From: Verrucomicrobiota bacterium JB022
GTDB lineage: Bacteria > Verrucomicrobiota > Verrucomicrobiia > Opitutales > Oceanipulchritudinaceae
Length of the DNA stretch: 64,000 nucleotides
Direction of reading: 5' to 3'
Assembly (NCBI GenBank): GCA_030673845.1
Contig: JAUTCQ010000015.1
Span: forward strand, 1-64,000
Shown here: piece after piece, positions 33,404 to 42,849 of the stretch
How the letters are laid out: every line of letters begins with the position of its first letter
Numbering within the stretch: position 1 is the stretch's first letter
Made by a program: the position numbers and the translations under genes
The notes under the pieces: generated by a model
Databases searched by the model: none
What the model saw: only the letters and a program-made list of their open reading frames with translations
Told to the model about the DNA's origin: nothing

Positions 33404-34803
33404 GGCAGCGCCTCCTCCTCCGGCTCATTGATCTCCAGAGCCTGCTGCACCTGCCACAGCGGTGCACCATCGCGCAGGAGTCGCTGCGCTTCAATGGGCA
33501 GATTCGGCTCATACATCAGGCGCACGCGAGCTGTTGCCGGGTCGGTCTCTAACCAACGGCTTGCCGTTTCACTGGCGTATTGCCTCCGCAGGGCGGCATC
33601 TTGCAGCAGCGCTACATCTTCCAGTGCAGTGCTGGGTGCGAGGCCATGGTAGTAGCTTTGGATGGCAAAGCGCGCCGGCTCGTGATCCACCGAGAGTGCC
33701 TCCAGTTGAGGTATAACCTCGAGGGTCGTTTCGGGAGCACGCTGGCGGAATTCTTGCGAAGGAAGGCTGCCGAAAAACATGGAGACGCGTGCGAAATCCT
33801 CGTTCTTGCCCACCGCTCGGATCAGCTCAGGCATCTCCGCCCATGGCGCACTGGCATCGCCAAAGAGGGCTGTGCCGAGCCACTCACCCCACTTGAAATA
33901 TTGATATCGTTTGTCTACTGGATCTTGCGACAGCTGATTTTCCAGATCCGTCATATCGGATAGATCCCTCGCGGCAATCGCGCCCAAGGAAATATAAGTG
34001 CTCTCATTCACGATCTGGTCTGGATACTTCAGGACCAGCTGCTTCATCTCCTCGCTACGGTGCAGCATCCACTGCTCATTGCCGACCATCGAATTTATCA
34101 TCGACTGCTCCGGCGTGTCATCAGATTCCCCGCCCTCCTGCTCCTTTACCTGCGCGGCCAGCGCCCGCTCCAGCCACCGCAACGTCCCGGTCGGATTCTC
34201 ATTCGCCGCCCACTCCACCATCGCATTGCGCCAGTAGCCCTCCACGCCTTCCGGCCAGCCTTCGCCGCTCGCGATCCAATCCAGCGCCTGTTCTGGGTTG
34301 GTGGAGCTCCAGCCGATGAGGGCGTTGCCGAGGTCTAGGCCGGGTAGGTCCTGGTGGGCGAGCAGGTCGGGGCCGAGCAGTTCGCCGAGGCGGTAGCTGA
34401 GGTGGCCGGCGACGCGGACGTAGCCGTCGCCGGGCGGCGGGTATTGCTCCAGCCAGGACAGCGCGGCCTGCACCCCCTTCGCGTCGAGGGAATTGGCGAG
34501 TGCGGTGGCGAGGAAGTAGGCGCGCAGAGGGTCGGTGGCGTGCAGCTCTTCCAGCGCGTGCAGCTCAAGACCCAGGGCGGCGTCGAATTTCACACTGCCG
34601 GGCGGCAAGTACTGCAGACGGTCAGGGTCTTCGGGGCGGGTGACGCGGCGGGGCTCGGTTGAGGCCTTGCTCGCTGGGCGATCCACCGCTGGTGGCGTCG
34701 CCGTGGGTGCGGGGGCAGGTGCTGCCGGTCGCCCGAGCACAAAGGCCCCGTAGAGGGAAGCCGCCCAGCCGATCCCGATCGCCACTTGCCACAAACGCCG
34801 CAT
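33400..34803 (-). CDS. Anchored helical protein A (unknown function)
   Basis: 467 residues with an N-terminal transmembrane helix (about residues 5-24), a Pro/Ala-rich linker and a large helical domain with repeated [A/P]-x-x-AL-x-W elements (NPEQALDWIASG, NPTGTLRWLERAL). It ends in an acidic tail (EINEPEEEALP). Same architecture as the overlapping downstream gene, which suggests an old duplication or a two-part complex at the membrane. The family is unknown to me. Confidence 0.75.
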   Translation of the reverse strand: MRRLWQVAIGIGWAASLYGAFVLGRPAAPAPAPTATPPAVDRPASKASTEPRRVTRPEDPDRLQYLPPGSVKFDAALGLELHALEELHATDPLRAYFLATALANSLDAKGVQAALSWLEQYPPPGDGYVRVAGHLSYRLGELLGPDLLAHQDLPGLDLGNALIGWSSTNPEQALDWIASGEGWPEGVEGYWRNAMVEWAANENPTGTLRWLERALAAQVKEQEGGESDDTPEQSMINSMVGNEQWMLHRSEEMKQLVLKYPDQIVNESTYISLGAIAARDLSDMTDLENQLSQDPVDKRYQYFKWGEWLGTALFGDASAPWAEMPELIRAVGKNEDFARVSMFFGSLPSQEFRQRAPETTLEVIPQLEALSVDHEPARFAIQSYYHGLAPSTALEDVALLQDAALRRQYASETASRWLETDPATARVRLMYEPNLPIEAQRLLRDGAPLWQVQQALEINEPEEEALP

Positions 34804-34948
34804 CGGTAGGCAGCGTGGCGAGGCACTCGGCCCATGGCAAGCGTTTGGCCGAGGTGATTACAGCGCCTTTTACAACCGTTCAGCGCCAAATAAAACCCTT
34901 CGCCGGGCTTGGCCTCGCGCGGCAAATGAATACATTAGGGCTCCTGCT

Positions 34949-35497
34949 GTGATCCAACGCCCAAATATCATCCTCATCGCCGTGCAGTCGGTCGATGGCT
35001 TCATTACCTGCGGCGAGAGCAAAGGCACCGACTTCGCTTCAGAGGCGGACCAGGAGTGGTTTGCGTTTGCCCTGCAACAACTTCAGGCCGTCGCGATGGG
35101 GTCGGGGACTTACGAGGCCGAGCGTGAGCTGATCCGCCGCGGCCTCAACCCCGAGCGCCCCAAATATATCCTCACCCGCCAACCGGAGAAGTATGCCCAC
35201 GAGGCGGTGGAGGGTGCGCTGATCTTCACCGACGCTTCGCCGGAAGAGCTGGCGCGAGAGTGGGGCGCGCGCGGTTGGCAGCGCGTCGGCCTCGTCGGTG
35301 GCAGCGTGATGCATGGCAAGTTTCTGGAGCAAGGGCTGGTGGACGAGCTGTGGTTGACGCTGGAGCCTTTTCTCTTTGGTCGCGGCCTGCCGCTGGCCCC
35401 CATCGACCGCACGATCGACTTGACGCTCGATCACCTGGAGCGTTTGACCGACCAGACTTTGCTGCTGCGCTATCGGGTTAACCGCGCGCAGAGTTGA
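34949..35497 (+). CDS. RibD C-terminal / dihydrofolate reductase-like protein
   Basis: 182 residues from a GTG start. Typical blocks: IIAVQSVDGFI-type N-terminus (ILIAVQSVDGFIT), AVAMGSGTYEAE (cofactor loop) and VGLVGGSVMHGKFLEQGLVDELWLTLEPFLFGRG. The fold is that of the RibD reductase domain, which reduces a pyrimidine in riboflavin synthesis, but many stand-alone members have other roles. No other riboflavin gene is nearby. NADPH binding is expected. Confidence 0.85.
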   Translation: MIQRPNIILIAVQSVDGFITCGESKGTDFASEADQEWFAFALQQLQAVAMGSGTYEAERELIRRGLNPERPKYILTRQPEKYAHEAVEGALIFTDASPEELAREWGARGWQRVGLVGGSVMHGKFLEQGLVDELWLTLEPFLFGRGLPLAPIDRTIDLTLDHLERLTDQTLLLRYRVNRAQS

Positions 35498-35530
35498 CCT
35501 GCGACCATCTGCGGGCAACCTTGGAAGCGT

Positions 35531-36628
35531 ATGTCCAGTCGCTACGTCGTCATCATGGCCGGGGGCAAAGGAGAGCGCTTCTGGCCCCAGAGTCGTCTCG
35601 AACGCCCCAAGCATCTTCTCCCCATCGTGGGCGATGAGCCCATGCTCACGCAGACGATCCTTCGCCTTGGCGAGGTGGTGCCGCCCGAGCGGGTGATCAT
35701 CATCACCAATCAGGAGCAGCGCGATGCGGTGCTCGAAGTCTGCCCGATGCTTTCGCCGGAGAACGTGATCGGCGAGCCCATGCCGCGCGATACGGCCGCC
35801 GCTGTCGGCCTCGCCGCCGTGCTGGTCAAGCACCGCGACCCGCAGGCCACCTTTGCCATGCTGCCGGCCGACCACGTGATCCACGACGCCGAAGGCTTCC
35901 AAAGCGTGGTCAGTGCCGCCTTTACCGCGGCAGAGCAGGCCGAAGCACTCGTCACGGTCGGCATCCAGCCCGACCACCCGGCGACCGGCTACGGCTACAT
36001 TCAGCGCGAGGGCAGCGTCGATCAGGCTGAGGGCCGCGATGTGTTTGGCGTGAAGGAATTCAAGGAAAAGCCCGACGAAGCGACCGCCCAGCGTTACGTG
36101 GACAGCGGCGATTACTACTGGAACGCAGGCATGTTTTTCTGGACCGTGCCAGTGATTGCCCAGTGCTTTGCCAGCTATACGCCCGACCTCTGGAAGGCGC
36201 TACAGGCGATCGAGAAGGGCCTCGAAGCGGGTCAGGACCTGGGCGAACTGCTGGCCGAGCGCTATCCGAAGCTCGAAAAGATCTCGGTCGACTACGCGAT
36301 CATGGAGCCCGCCTCCAACGAGAACAAGGTGCGCGTGGTCGAGTCGGATTTCGACTGGGATGACGTGGGCGAGTGGCCCTCCATCGCCCGCCACTACCCC
36401 GCCGACGACAGCGGCAACGTGGTTCGCGGCTCGCTGCTGACCCACGAGGCCAACGACAACATCGTGGTCAACGAAAAGGGCCACCTCACTGCGCTGGTGG
36501 GCGTCGACAACCTCATCGTGGTCCAGACCGGCGACGCGACGCTCATCGTGCCCCGCGACCGCGCGCAGGACGTGAAGAAGCTCGTCCAGCAGCTCGGCAA
36601 GCACCCCGAGTGGAAGCACCTGAGCTAG
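35531..36628 (+). CDS. manC: Mannose-1-phosphate guanylyltransferase
   Basis: 365 residues; makes GDP-mannose from mannose-1-phosphate and GTP. The nucleotidyltransferase signature is MAGGKGERFWP at the N-terminus, followed by RPKHLLPIVG, PMPRDTAAAVGLAA, LPADHVI and GYGYIQ, with VDYAIMEPA and DFDWDDVGEW later. The length fits the single-function type without the C-terminal isomerase cupin. Supplies surface polysaccharide precursors. It starts 33 nt after the RibD-like gene and ends at a strong terminator. Confidence 0.92.
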   Translation: MSSRYVVIMAGGKGERFWPQSRLERPKHLLPIVGDEPMLTQTILRLGEVVPPERVIIITNQEQRDAVLEVCPMLSPENVIGEPMPRDTAAAVGLAAVLVKHRDPQATFAMLPADHVIHDAEGFQSVVSAAFTAAEQAEALVTVGIQPDHPATGYGYIQREGSVDQAEGRDVFGVKEFKEKPDEATAQRYVDSGDYYWNAGMFFWTVPVIAQCFASYTPDLWKALQAIEKGLEAGQDLGELLAERYPKLEKISVDYAIMEPASNENKVRVVESDFDWDDVGEWPSIARHYPADDSGNVVRGSLLTHEANDNIVVNEKGHLTALVGVDNLIVVQTGDATLIVPRDRAQDVKKLVQQLGKHPEWKHLS

Positions 36629-36650
36629 ATCGAGTCCAACGACTTTTGGG

Positions 36651-36684
36651 AAAGACGCCACTCCTTTGCAGGTGGCGTCTTTTT
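36651..36684 (+). terminator. Intrinsic terminator of manC
   Basis: An 11-bp stem (AAAGACGCCAC / GTGGCGTCTTT), a 10-nt loop and T-run, 22 nt after the stop. Confidence 0.88.
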
Positions 36685-36976
36685 GTGCAGAGGAGGTCCA
36701 AACGCGCTGGTAGGATATGTTCAGGCTGGTTGCTGTAATGCAGGGCCAACAAATGAGCATAGTCACGTGGGGTTCTCCAACACGTGAGGTTACACCTCGA
36801 TTGGGTGATAAATAGCGGCTCGGCGGTCTCGGCTGCGAAGAATGAGAACTGCGGTAAGTATGCGAAGCCACGATCGTTTTTAAATCGTGTAAGTGATAAG
36901 GTTATCGCTTGCGGTTTCAAGCATCTGTTTGCATAGTAAGGGTAACTCCGTTCCGTAACCCTCAAAAGTGGATTTT
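36685..36976. other. Intergenic region before the lipoprotein gene
   Basis: About 290 nt between the manC terminator and the lipoprotein. It has a small hairpin (CACGAT 36869-36874 with ATCGTG 36884-36889) and two CACGTG hexamers near 36773 and 36781. No gene or RNA is recognised; the promoter must lie here. Confidence 0.45.
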
Positions 36977-37570
36977 ATGAAAAAGTTAATTGCGCTTTCC
37001 TGCATTTTCGTCGCCCTTGGACTATCGGGGTGCTCATCAGGTCTCACCCCTCAGGCGTCTAGTGAGGTAACAGCTACCGGGGTCGATCCGGCTGTATTGG
37101 AGCTTGCTGGCGCCTACTACGTGGCCCGGGAGGGCCTGACGGAGACCACTTACGTTGAAGGCCAAGGAAACGCTGCTAGTGGCTCCCGAGGCGAAGGTGT
37201 TGCGGCCAGCCGGACTTATGAGCCCAAGGGAGTAGAGACGACAGTAGAACTGGAGAAGGCGCTGCTGGCTGCCGGCTTGAGCGCGGAAGAAATTGCGGCT
37301 GCTCGTGAGGGACGAATCTTTCGCGGCATGCAGGTCGCGGGAGTCGTCGCCGCGATTGGGGTGCCCCCCTATGAAAGCCCTTGGTGGTTCAAAGCAGAGA
37401 ATATCGTCCTGCACTACCCTTCGACCGGTAAGAACTTCCTAGTGGTAGAATTCGAGGGCGGGGTGGTTTCCCAGTGGCGGGAAGAGCTTTCTTCAATGGC
37501 AGGCCCGTTTGTGCATCGCCCCCTCATTACGGTAAAAGACAACACGCTCGAAGCTCCTCCTGCGATCTAG
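36977..37570 (+). CDS. Lipoprotein of unknown function
   Basis: 197 residues. Lipoprotein signal peptide with lipobox LSGC near residue 19, followed by SSG. The mature part is mixed alpha/beta with no recognised domain; PWWFKAENIVLHYPSTGKNFLVVEFEGGVV may be a beta sheet core. The start at 36977 gives the normal MKKLIALS signal; a GTG 9 nt upstream is also open. Position: envelope. No obvious partner genes. Confidence 0.75.
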   Translation: MKKLIALSCIFVALGLSGCSSGLTPQASSEVTATGVDPAVLELAGAYYVAREGLTETTYVEGQGNAASGSRGEGVAASRTYEPKGVETTVELEKALLAAGLSAEEIAAAREGRIFRGMQVAGVVAAIGVPPYESPWWFKAENIVLHYPSTGKNFLVVEFEGGVVSQWREELSSMAGPFVHRPLITVKDNTLEAPPAI

Positions 37571-37671
37571 AGTAGGACATCAGGGCCCTGATCTTGTTTT
37601 CACGCCTTGGCACAGGGCCTTTGTGACTCCATGTCTTTCCGAAGACGGCCCCGGGGCCTTTTCTAAACTAC

Positions 37672-37700
37672 AAAAAAGCCTCGCCGGGTTAGGGCGAGGC
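37672..37700 (-). terminator. Intrinsic terminator of the RNA helicase gene
   Basis: An 8-bp stem (GCCTCGCC / GGCGAGGC), 7-nt loop, then six T on the minus strand, 31 nt past the stop. Confidence 0.87.
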
Positions 37701-37730
37701 TGGAAAAGGGGATCGGGACTGGTCGGTCGC

Positions 37731-39098
37731 TTAGTTGCGGCCAGCGCGTGAGGTGGAGCGTTCGCCGCCACGGGAGGCGTAACCGCCGCCGGAGCGCGAG
37801 CCCTTGTAGCCACCGCCCTGGCGATAGCCGCCGCTGCGGTTGCCGCCACCTTGGCGACCGTAACCACCGCGACCGCCGCCCTTGGCGCCGTAGCCGCCAC
37901 GGCCCCCGCGCGAGTAGCTGCGGGCAGCGCGATCGGCAATGGTCGCAGAGTGGTAGGGGTGGTCTTCTTCGACCGGCACGCTTTGCTTGATCAGGCGTTC
38001 CACGGAGCGCAGCAGCTCGACGTCTTCGGCGGAGCAGAGGCTTACGGCGCGACCGCTGTTACCGGCGCGGGCCGTACGGCCAATGCGGTGCACGTAGTTG
38101 TCGGCTTCCATCGGCAGGTCGTAGTTGACGACCAGCGTGATGTTGCGCACGTCGATACCGCGGGCGGCCACGTCGGTTGCCACGAGCACGGAAGTACGGC
38201 CGTCGCGGAAGCGGTCCAGCGTGCGTTGGCGGGCGGCCTGCGACTTGTCGCCATGGATGTCGTCGGCGCGGATGCCAGCGCGGCAGAGCTTCTCAGCCAG
38301 CTTGCGGGCGCCAAACTTCGTCTTGCTGAAGACGATGCAAAGCTCTTCCGGGTTGGCGTCCTGCTGCTTGCGCAGGAGGTCAAAGAGGAGGTCTTGCTTG
38401 TCGTTGCGCTCTACGAAGAGCACGCTCTGGTCGATCTTCTCGGCCGTGGTATTTTCCGGGGCGATGCGGATGTCGGCCGGGTTACGCAGCAGCGAGGCGG
38501 CGAGGTTGGCGATTTCCGGCGCCATGGTGGCGGAGAAGAGCAAGGTCTGGCGCTCTTCGGGCAGCTCCTCGGCGATCTTGCGGATGTCGTGGATGAAGCC
38601 CATGTCGAGCATGCGGTCGGCTTCGTCGAGCACGAAGCAGCCGACTTGCGAAAGGTCGACGTGGCCCTGGTTGTAAAGGTCGAGCAAGCGGCCGGGGGTG
38701 GCGACGCAGACGTCGAGGCCGCGCTGCAGGCCGCGGATTTGCGGGTAGGCGGAGACGCCGCCGTGCACGAGGCCGAGGCTGAAGCGCACGTTTTGCCCGT
38801 AGGTGCTGAAGCTGTCGGCCACTTGCACCGCGAGTTCGCGGGTGGGGGTGAGGATCAGCGTACGCACTTCGTTACGCTGCGGCTTGCGGCGCAGTTCGGA
38901 GATCCGGTTGAGGATCGGGAGGGCGAAGGCTGCCGTCTTGCCGGTGCCGGTCTGGGCACAGGCGAGCAGGTCGCGGCCTTCCAGCAGTACCGGAATGGCT
39001 TGGGCCTGGATAGGCGAGGGATGCGTGTAGCCTTTATCAGACAACGCGCGTTGAAGGGGCGCAGCCAAAGGCAGCGTCTCGAACGTAATTTCTTCCAT
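37731..39098 (-). CDS. rhlE: DEAD-box RNA helicase (RhlE-like)
   Basis: 455 residues. Motifs in order: Q motif (HPSPIQAQAIP), I (AQTGTGKT), Ia (PTRELAVQ), II (DEAD in FVLDEADRML), III (SAT), then the second RecA domain with GDKSQAARQR, ARGIDV and HRIGRTAR. The C-terminus is Gly/Arg-rich (RGG repeats and YG/GG pairs), which helps RNA binding. The family unwinds rRNA or mRNA structure and is often cold-induced. The upstream gap of about 285 nt could hold a regulated leader. Confidence 0.93.
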   Translation of the reverse strand: MEEITFETLPLAAPLQRALSDKGYTHPSPIQAQAIPVLLEGRDLLACAQTGTGKTAAFALPILNRISELRRKPQRNEVRTLILTPTRELAVQVADSFSTYGQNVRFSLGLVHGGVSAYPQIRGLQRGLDVCVATPGRLLDLYNQGHVDLSQVGCFVLDEADRMLDMGFIHDIRKIAEELPEERQTLLFSATMAPEIANLAASLLRNPADIRIAPENTTAEKIDQSVLFVERNDKQDLLFDLLRKQQDANPEELCIVFSKTKFGARKLAEKLCRAGIRADDIHGDKSQAARQRTLDRFRDGRTSVLVATDVAARGIDVRNITLVVNYDLPMEADNYVHRIGRTARAGNSGRAVSLCSAEDVELLRSVERLIKQSVPVEEDHPYHSATIADRAARSYSRGGRGGYGAKGGGRGGYGRQGGGNRSGGYRQGGGYKGSRSGGGYASRGGERSTSRAGRN

Positions 39099-39327
39099 AA
39101 TCTGTCCTGATTCACCCGTCGGTCTCGGACGGGCGCGGGTCGGTCGATGAGCACTATTGGTGAGTATCCCGCAAACAATCGCTCATCGAAGTCAGACCGT
39201 TCAGGGCAGAAAACCGACGCCTTGGGCCGCATTCGCTGCGGAGGTCTCGTCGATTTGTCCGATTAAACCATCCAACATGTCAGCAGTTGCGTGGGAAGCA
39301 AGAGAAATCTTATGCCCACGCGAAAGC

Positions 39328-39357
39328 AAAAACCTGCCCCCGTGAAGAGAGGCAGGT
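39328..39357 (-). terminator. Intrinsic terminator of the PEP-CTERM gene
   Basis: A 7-bp stem (ACCTGCC / GGCAGGT) with 12-nt loop and T5 on the minus strand, 27 nt past the stop. Confidence 0.7.
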
Positions 39358-39383
39358 AGACAAAATAGGGCGAAGCGGTGGCG

Positions 39384-40184
39384 CTAGGCGCGTCGGCGGC
39401 GCAGGGCGGCCCCCGCCAAAGCCAAACCGCCGAAGACTGCGGCGTAGGTAGCGGGCTCGGGGATCGCGGCCATGTCCTGAATCGACACACTATAGCTGCC
39501 AAGCCCGTCGGGCCGGAAGAGGGCATACTGGTTTTCGCCGACCGGAAAATCACCGAAGACATCATAGGAGTGCCAGCCGCCATACACCTCGTGGCCGGGA
39601 AGCGTGGCGGTATCGCCGTTTTCGCTCTCCAGGCCGATGATCACTTCGCTGATCGCGGGATAAATGCTGATCTCGCCGTAGCTGAAGACAATGTCCCCGG
39701 CCTGGAAGGCGTTCCCGTTGAGGGTGGTATCGCCTTCGATGAAGATGGCTTGCAGGTTGGCGACGGTGCCCGGGTTCTCGGCGTTTTCCAGATTGAGCCA
39801 GGAAACGGCGTAGTAGGAGCTGCCGACTTCGTCGACGATCTGGCCGCTGGTGCCGAGGTTGAAGTCGGCCCACATCGGGGCGACGCGGTTGATGGCGTTG
39901 TTGCCGAGAGGCTGCAGGAAGTAGTCGCCGTCTCCATCACCATTACCAAAGCGGATGTGCCCGTTGATGCTGACGGTGACGAATGGATTCATCAGCGGGG
40001 AGCCGAAGAAGTCGTCGGAGAGGTAATAGCTGCTGTGATAGACACCGTCGTCCTTGTTCGAGTCTCCCACCGTGTTGGAGAGGCGGACGGTGCCAGCCGA
40101 GGGGTCTAGTAACAGCGCGGCTGAGGCACTGGAAGCGAGGGCGCAGAGGAACAAAGCCGTCGTAGAGAGGTTTAAGGGAAGCAT
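39384..40184 (-). CDS. PEP-CTERM sorted exoprotein (nidogen-like)
   Basis: 266 residues: signal peptide (first about 22), a beta-rich domain with PMWADFNLGTSG and LQAIFIEGD, which recalls nidogen-like (NIDO) domains, and a C-terminal sorting tag with IPEPATYA, a hydrophobic stretch and the basic end LRRRRA. The tag is recognised by exosortase (EpsH family) and marks proteins for the surface or matrix of bacteria that make exopolysaccharide. No exosortase gene is in the window. Confidence 0.9.
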   Translation of the reverse strand: MLPLNLSTTALFLCALASSASAALLLDPSAGTVRLSNTVGDSNKDDGVYHSSYYLSDDFFGSPLMNPFVTVSINGHIRFGNGDGDGDYFLQPLGNNAINRVAPMWADFNLGTSGQIVDEVGSSYYAVSWLNLENAENPGTVANLQAIFIEGDTTLNGNAFQAGDIVFSYGEISIYPAISEVIIGLESENGDTATLPGHEVYGGWHSYDVFGDFPVGENQYALFRPDGLGSYSVSIQDMAAIPEPATYAAVFGGLALAGAALRRRRA

Positions 40185-40321
40185 TGCGTGGATATTAGCT
40201 GCTTTGCTGGCGTTAGTAAAAGCCTAATCGGCAGGCGGTGGTCAAAAAAGACCAGCGGGCTTCCTCCGCTCCGCCTCCTCGCGGCCCTTGCCATGTGCCG
40301 GCGATGGCCTAGGGTGGGGGG

Positions 40322-41116
40322 ATGCTGATCGACAGCCATTGTCACTTTGAGAAGGCGGCGCAGAAGGGCAACGTGGAGGCGTGGCTGCAGAACGCGCGCG
40401 AGCACGGCGTGGAGCGCCACATCACTATCGGCACCAGCCTCAAGGACTGGCCGCGCTATTATAAATTGGCGCAAGACTACCCGGGCGTGATCGACTGGAC
40501 GGTCGGTATCCACCCCTGCGAGGTGGAGGAAGATTGGGAAGACCAGTTCAAGAGCATCGCCAGCTACTTTGCGACCGATCCCTTGCCGGTGGCGCTGGGC
40601 GAGATCGGGCTCGACCACTTCCATCTGCCGAAGTATCCCGACGAGGCGGCGGAGGTGAAGCAGCGCCAGGTGCAGGCCTTCAAGGCCCAACTGAGCCTTG
40701 CCTACCAGCTCGATTGCCCGGTGGTGATCCACAGCCGCCAGGCCTTTCACGAATCGGTGAAGCTGATCGACGAAAGCGGCGTGGACTGGCGCAAGGTCGT
40801 CTTCCATTGCTTCTCCGAGGGGGCCGAAGAGGTGCGCATCCTCAACGAGCGGGGCGGGCGGGCCAGCTTTACCGGCATCATCACCTACAAGAGCGCGGCC
40901 AACGTGCGCGAGGCGATGCTCGCCCAAGGGATCGACCGCCTGATGGTGGAGACCGATAGCCCTTACCTGCCACCGGAGCCGCACCGGGGCAAGCCCAACG
41001 AGCCCGCCTTCGTCCGCTTTACGGCGGAGCGCTGCGCGGAGCTGCTGGGGGTCGATTTCCGCACGCTGGAAGCCCGGGTGGAGGAAAACACGCGTGCGTT
41101 TTTTGGGCTCAAGTAA
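40322..41116 (+). CDS. TatD-family metal-dependent hydrolase
   Basis: 264 residues. Metal ligands: DSHCHFE at the N-terminus, GEIGLDHFH, VIHSRQAFHE, VFHCFSEG and VETDSPYLPPEPHRGKPNEP near the end. TatD proteins are 3'-5' exonucleases that act in DNA repair and degradation. Length and motif order are standard. Confidence 0.93.
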   Translation: MLIDSHCHFEKAAQKGNVEAWLQNAREHGVERHITIGTSLKDWPRYYKLAQDYPGVIDWTVGIHPCEVEEDWEDQFKSIASYFATDPLPVALGEIGLDHFHLPKYPDEAAEVKQRQVQAFKAQLSLAYQLDCPVVIHSRQAFHESVKLIDESGVDWRKVVFHCFSEGAEEVRILNERGGRASFTGIITYKSAANVREAMLAQGIDRLMVETDSPYLPPEPHRGKPNEPAFVRFTAERCAELLGVDFRTLEARVEENTRAFFGLK

Positions 41117-41163
41117 GCGACCTTGAACGCTTTCCGGCGTTTACTCGTCCAATCCCTTCGTAG

Positions 41164-42090
41164 ATGACGCTTTCTTCTCTTGCGCTGGCGCTGCCGTTTG
41201 CGGGCTCGGAAAAGATTTCGAGCGAGTGGGCCCAATGGTTGGGCCTGGCCGCCGTCGGCTTGGCGATTATTGCGGTGGCCGCCGCGATCGGTGCCTTGCT
41301 GGGCGGGGCGCTGTGGCTCGTCAGCGAGCGGCGCAAGCGCAACCTGCTGGGCTTCGTGGCGCTGGCGGCAGCCTGCGGGGCCTTGGGGGCGATTGCCGCC
41401 GGGCGCGAAATCTCGGCCCGGCAGATCCAGGCCGAGCTGGATCGGCAGCACACCGAGCGCGTCGAAGCCCTGCTGCAGGAGCGCATCCGCCGCGAGCAGC
41501 AATGGGAGGAGCAGCAACGAGCCTTGGCCGAGCTGCGCAAGAATCCGGTGGCCGCAGCAGCCAAACGCCTGCCTCAGGCGGAGCAGTTGGCGCTGAAGGC
41601 GATGGAAGACGAGCTGATCGGCCGGCTGCGCCAGTTGAACGAACGTGTGCAGCGCTCTTATGCCGAGATGCAGGGCGTGGAGTCGCAATGGCTGCAGCCG
41701 CAAGCTCTGGAGAGCTACCGGCAGCTGCGCGAGCGCTACCGTACGCTGCGCCAGCAGTCGGAAGAGCTGGCCGACTACACCTACGGCTTTGGCGACCTCT
41801 ACCAGCGAAAGCTCGACGAGCTGGAGCTGTCGGAAGAAGGCCGGAAGGTGGGCCTGGCGCAAAAGGAGAGCATCCTCCAGTCAGGCTTTTTCCTGCAATA
41901 CCAGCAGGTGCGCGCCGAGGAGGTGGAGGTGCTCAACCTCGTGATCGACTACCTCGACCTGCTTGTAAACTACCCCAACCAGTGGACCTACAACGCCACG
42001 ACCCAGCAGCTCGATATCGAAGACGAGCGTTTCGCGTCTGAGCTGCAGTACGTCATTTCGCAGATCGCGAGTCGGGTGCAGCAGCCGTAG
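41164..42090 (+). CDS. Membrane protein with coiled coil (unknown)
   Basis: 308 residues. Two N-terminal hydrophobic segments (about 26-54 and 61-78) are followed by a long charged helical part (residues about 85-230) with heptad-like pattern (RQIQAELDRQHTERVEALLQ), then a helical C-terminal domain. Orientation and function are unknown. It starts 47 nt after the TatD gene, possibly co-transcribed. Confidence 0.75.
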   Translation: MTLSSLALALPFAGSEKISSEWAQWLGLAAVGLAIIAVAAAIGALLGGALWLVSERRKRNLLGFVALAAACGALGAIAAGREISARQIQAELDRQHTERVEALLQERIRREQQWEEQQRALAELRKNPVAAAAKRLPQAEQLALKAMEDELIGRLRQLNERVQRSYAEMQGVESQWLQPQALESYRQLRERYRTLRQQSEELADYTYGFGDLYQRKLDELELSEEGRKVGLAQKESILQSGFFLQYQQVRAEEVEVLNLVIDYLDLLVNYPNQWTYNATTQQLDIEDERFASELQYVISQIASRVQQP

Positions 42091-42174
42091 GGGTCGAACG
42101 GAGTATTACGATCCGGTCTTTCCCTGACCGCCGGTCTTTTATTCGGCCAAGGCGGCAGGATTTCTCGCCCTAAC

Positions 42175-42188
42175 TTGATCCAGGTCAA
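42175..42188 (+). promoter_or_regulatory. Crp/Fnr-family box upstream of nrfHA
   Basis: TTGATCCAGGTCAA matches the FNR consensus TTGAT-N4-ATCAA at 9 of 10 defined positions. It lies about 86 nt before the nrfH start. Nitrite reductase genes are commonly under FNR-type oxygen and nitrogen-oxide control. Confidence 0.65.
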
Positions 42189-42273
42189 GAGAAGAGGGTG
42201 ACGGGGCTTGCTTTGCGTGCCATCTGGGCTACTGTCGGATAACGCGAGCTAAATCGCTTTCTGACTGCTTCTG

Positions 42274-42849
42274 ATGACCGCTCAACCCAAAGAGCGACCT
42301 TCTACCGGTGTTTCCGGCCGATGGCGGCTGCGTCGTGTCCAGTGGGTCGGCGTCCTTTACATCCTCGGTATCCTCCTGATCGGAACCGTCGGTGGTCTGG
42401 GCACGTTTACGTTTGGCTATGCCGAGGGTGCCGCCTACCTGGTCAACAACCCGCAGGCCTGCACGAATTGCCACGTGATGCAGGATTATTACGATTCGTG
42501 GGTCAAAGGCAGCCACGGGCACACGGCCACCTGCAACGATTGCCACCTCTCGCACCACCCGGTGGGCAAGTGGATCACGAAGGCGGATAACGGTTTTTTC
42601 CATTCCCTCGCCTTTACGCTGGGGGACTATCACGACCCGATCCAGATCAAGCCGCGCAACCGCGAGGTGACGCAGCACGCCTGCCTCTACTGCCACGAGC
42701 AGACGGTGGAAGAGATGCTGCCGATTGCCGCGCACGCTGGCCTGGGCAGCTCCGAAATGCCACACTGCATCCAGTGCCACGCCGACGTCGGCCACGCCCT
42801 CAACCGCACCCGCACCACTTTAACTCCTGAGACGACTCGCGACCCATGA
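42274..42849 (+). CDS. nrfH: Cytochrome c nitrite reductase small subunit NrfH
   Basis: 191 residues. N-terminal transmembrane anchor (about residues 24-45) followed by a NapC/NirT-type tetraheme domain with CTNCH, CNDCH, CLYCH and CIQCH. NrfH takes electrons from menaquinol and hands them to NrfA. Its last codons overlap the nrfA start (ATGA at 42846), consistent with one complex. Confidence 0.95.
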   Translation: MTAQPKERPSTGVSGRWRLRRVQWVGVLYILGILLIGTVGGLGTFTFGYAEGAAYLVNNPQACTNCHVMQDYYDSWVKGSHGHTATCNDCHLSHHPVGKWITKADNGFFHSLAFTLGDYHDPIQIKPRNREVTQHACLYCHEQTVEEMLPIAAHAGLGSSEMPHCIQCHADVGHALNRTRTTLTPETTRDP

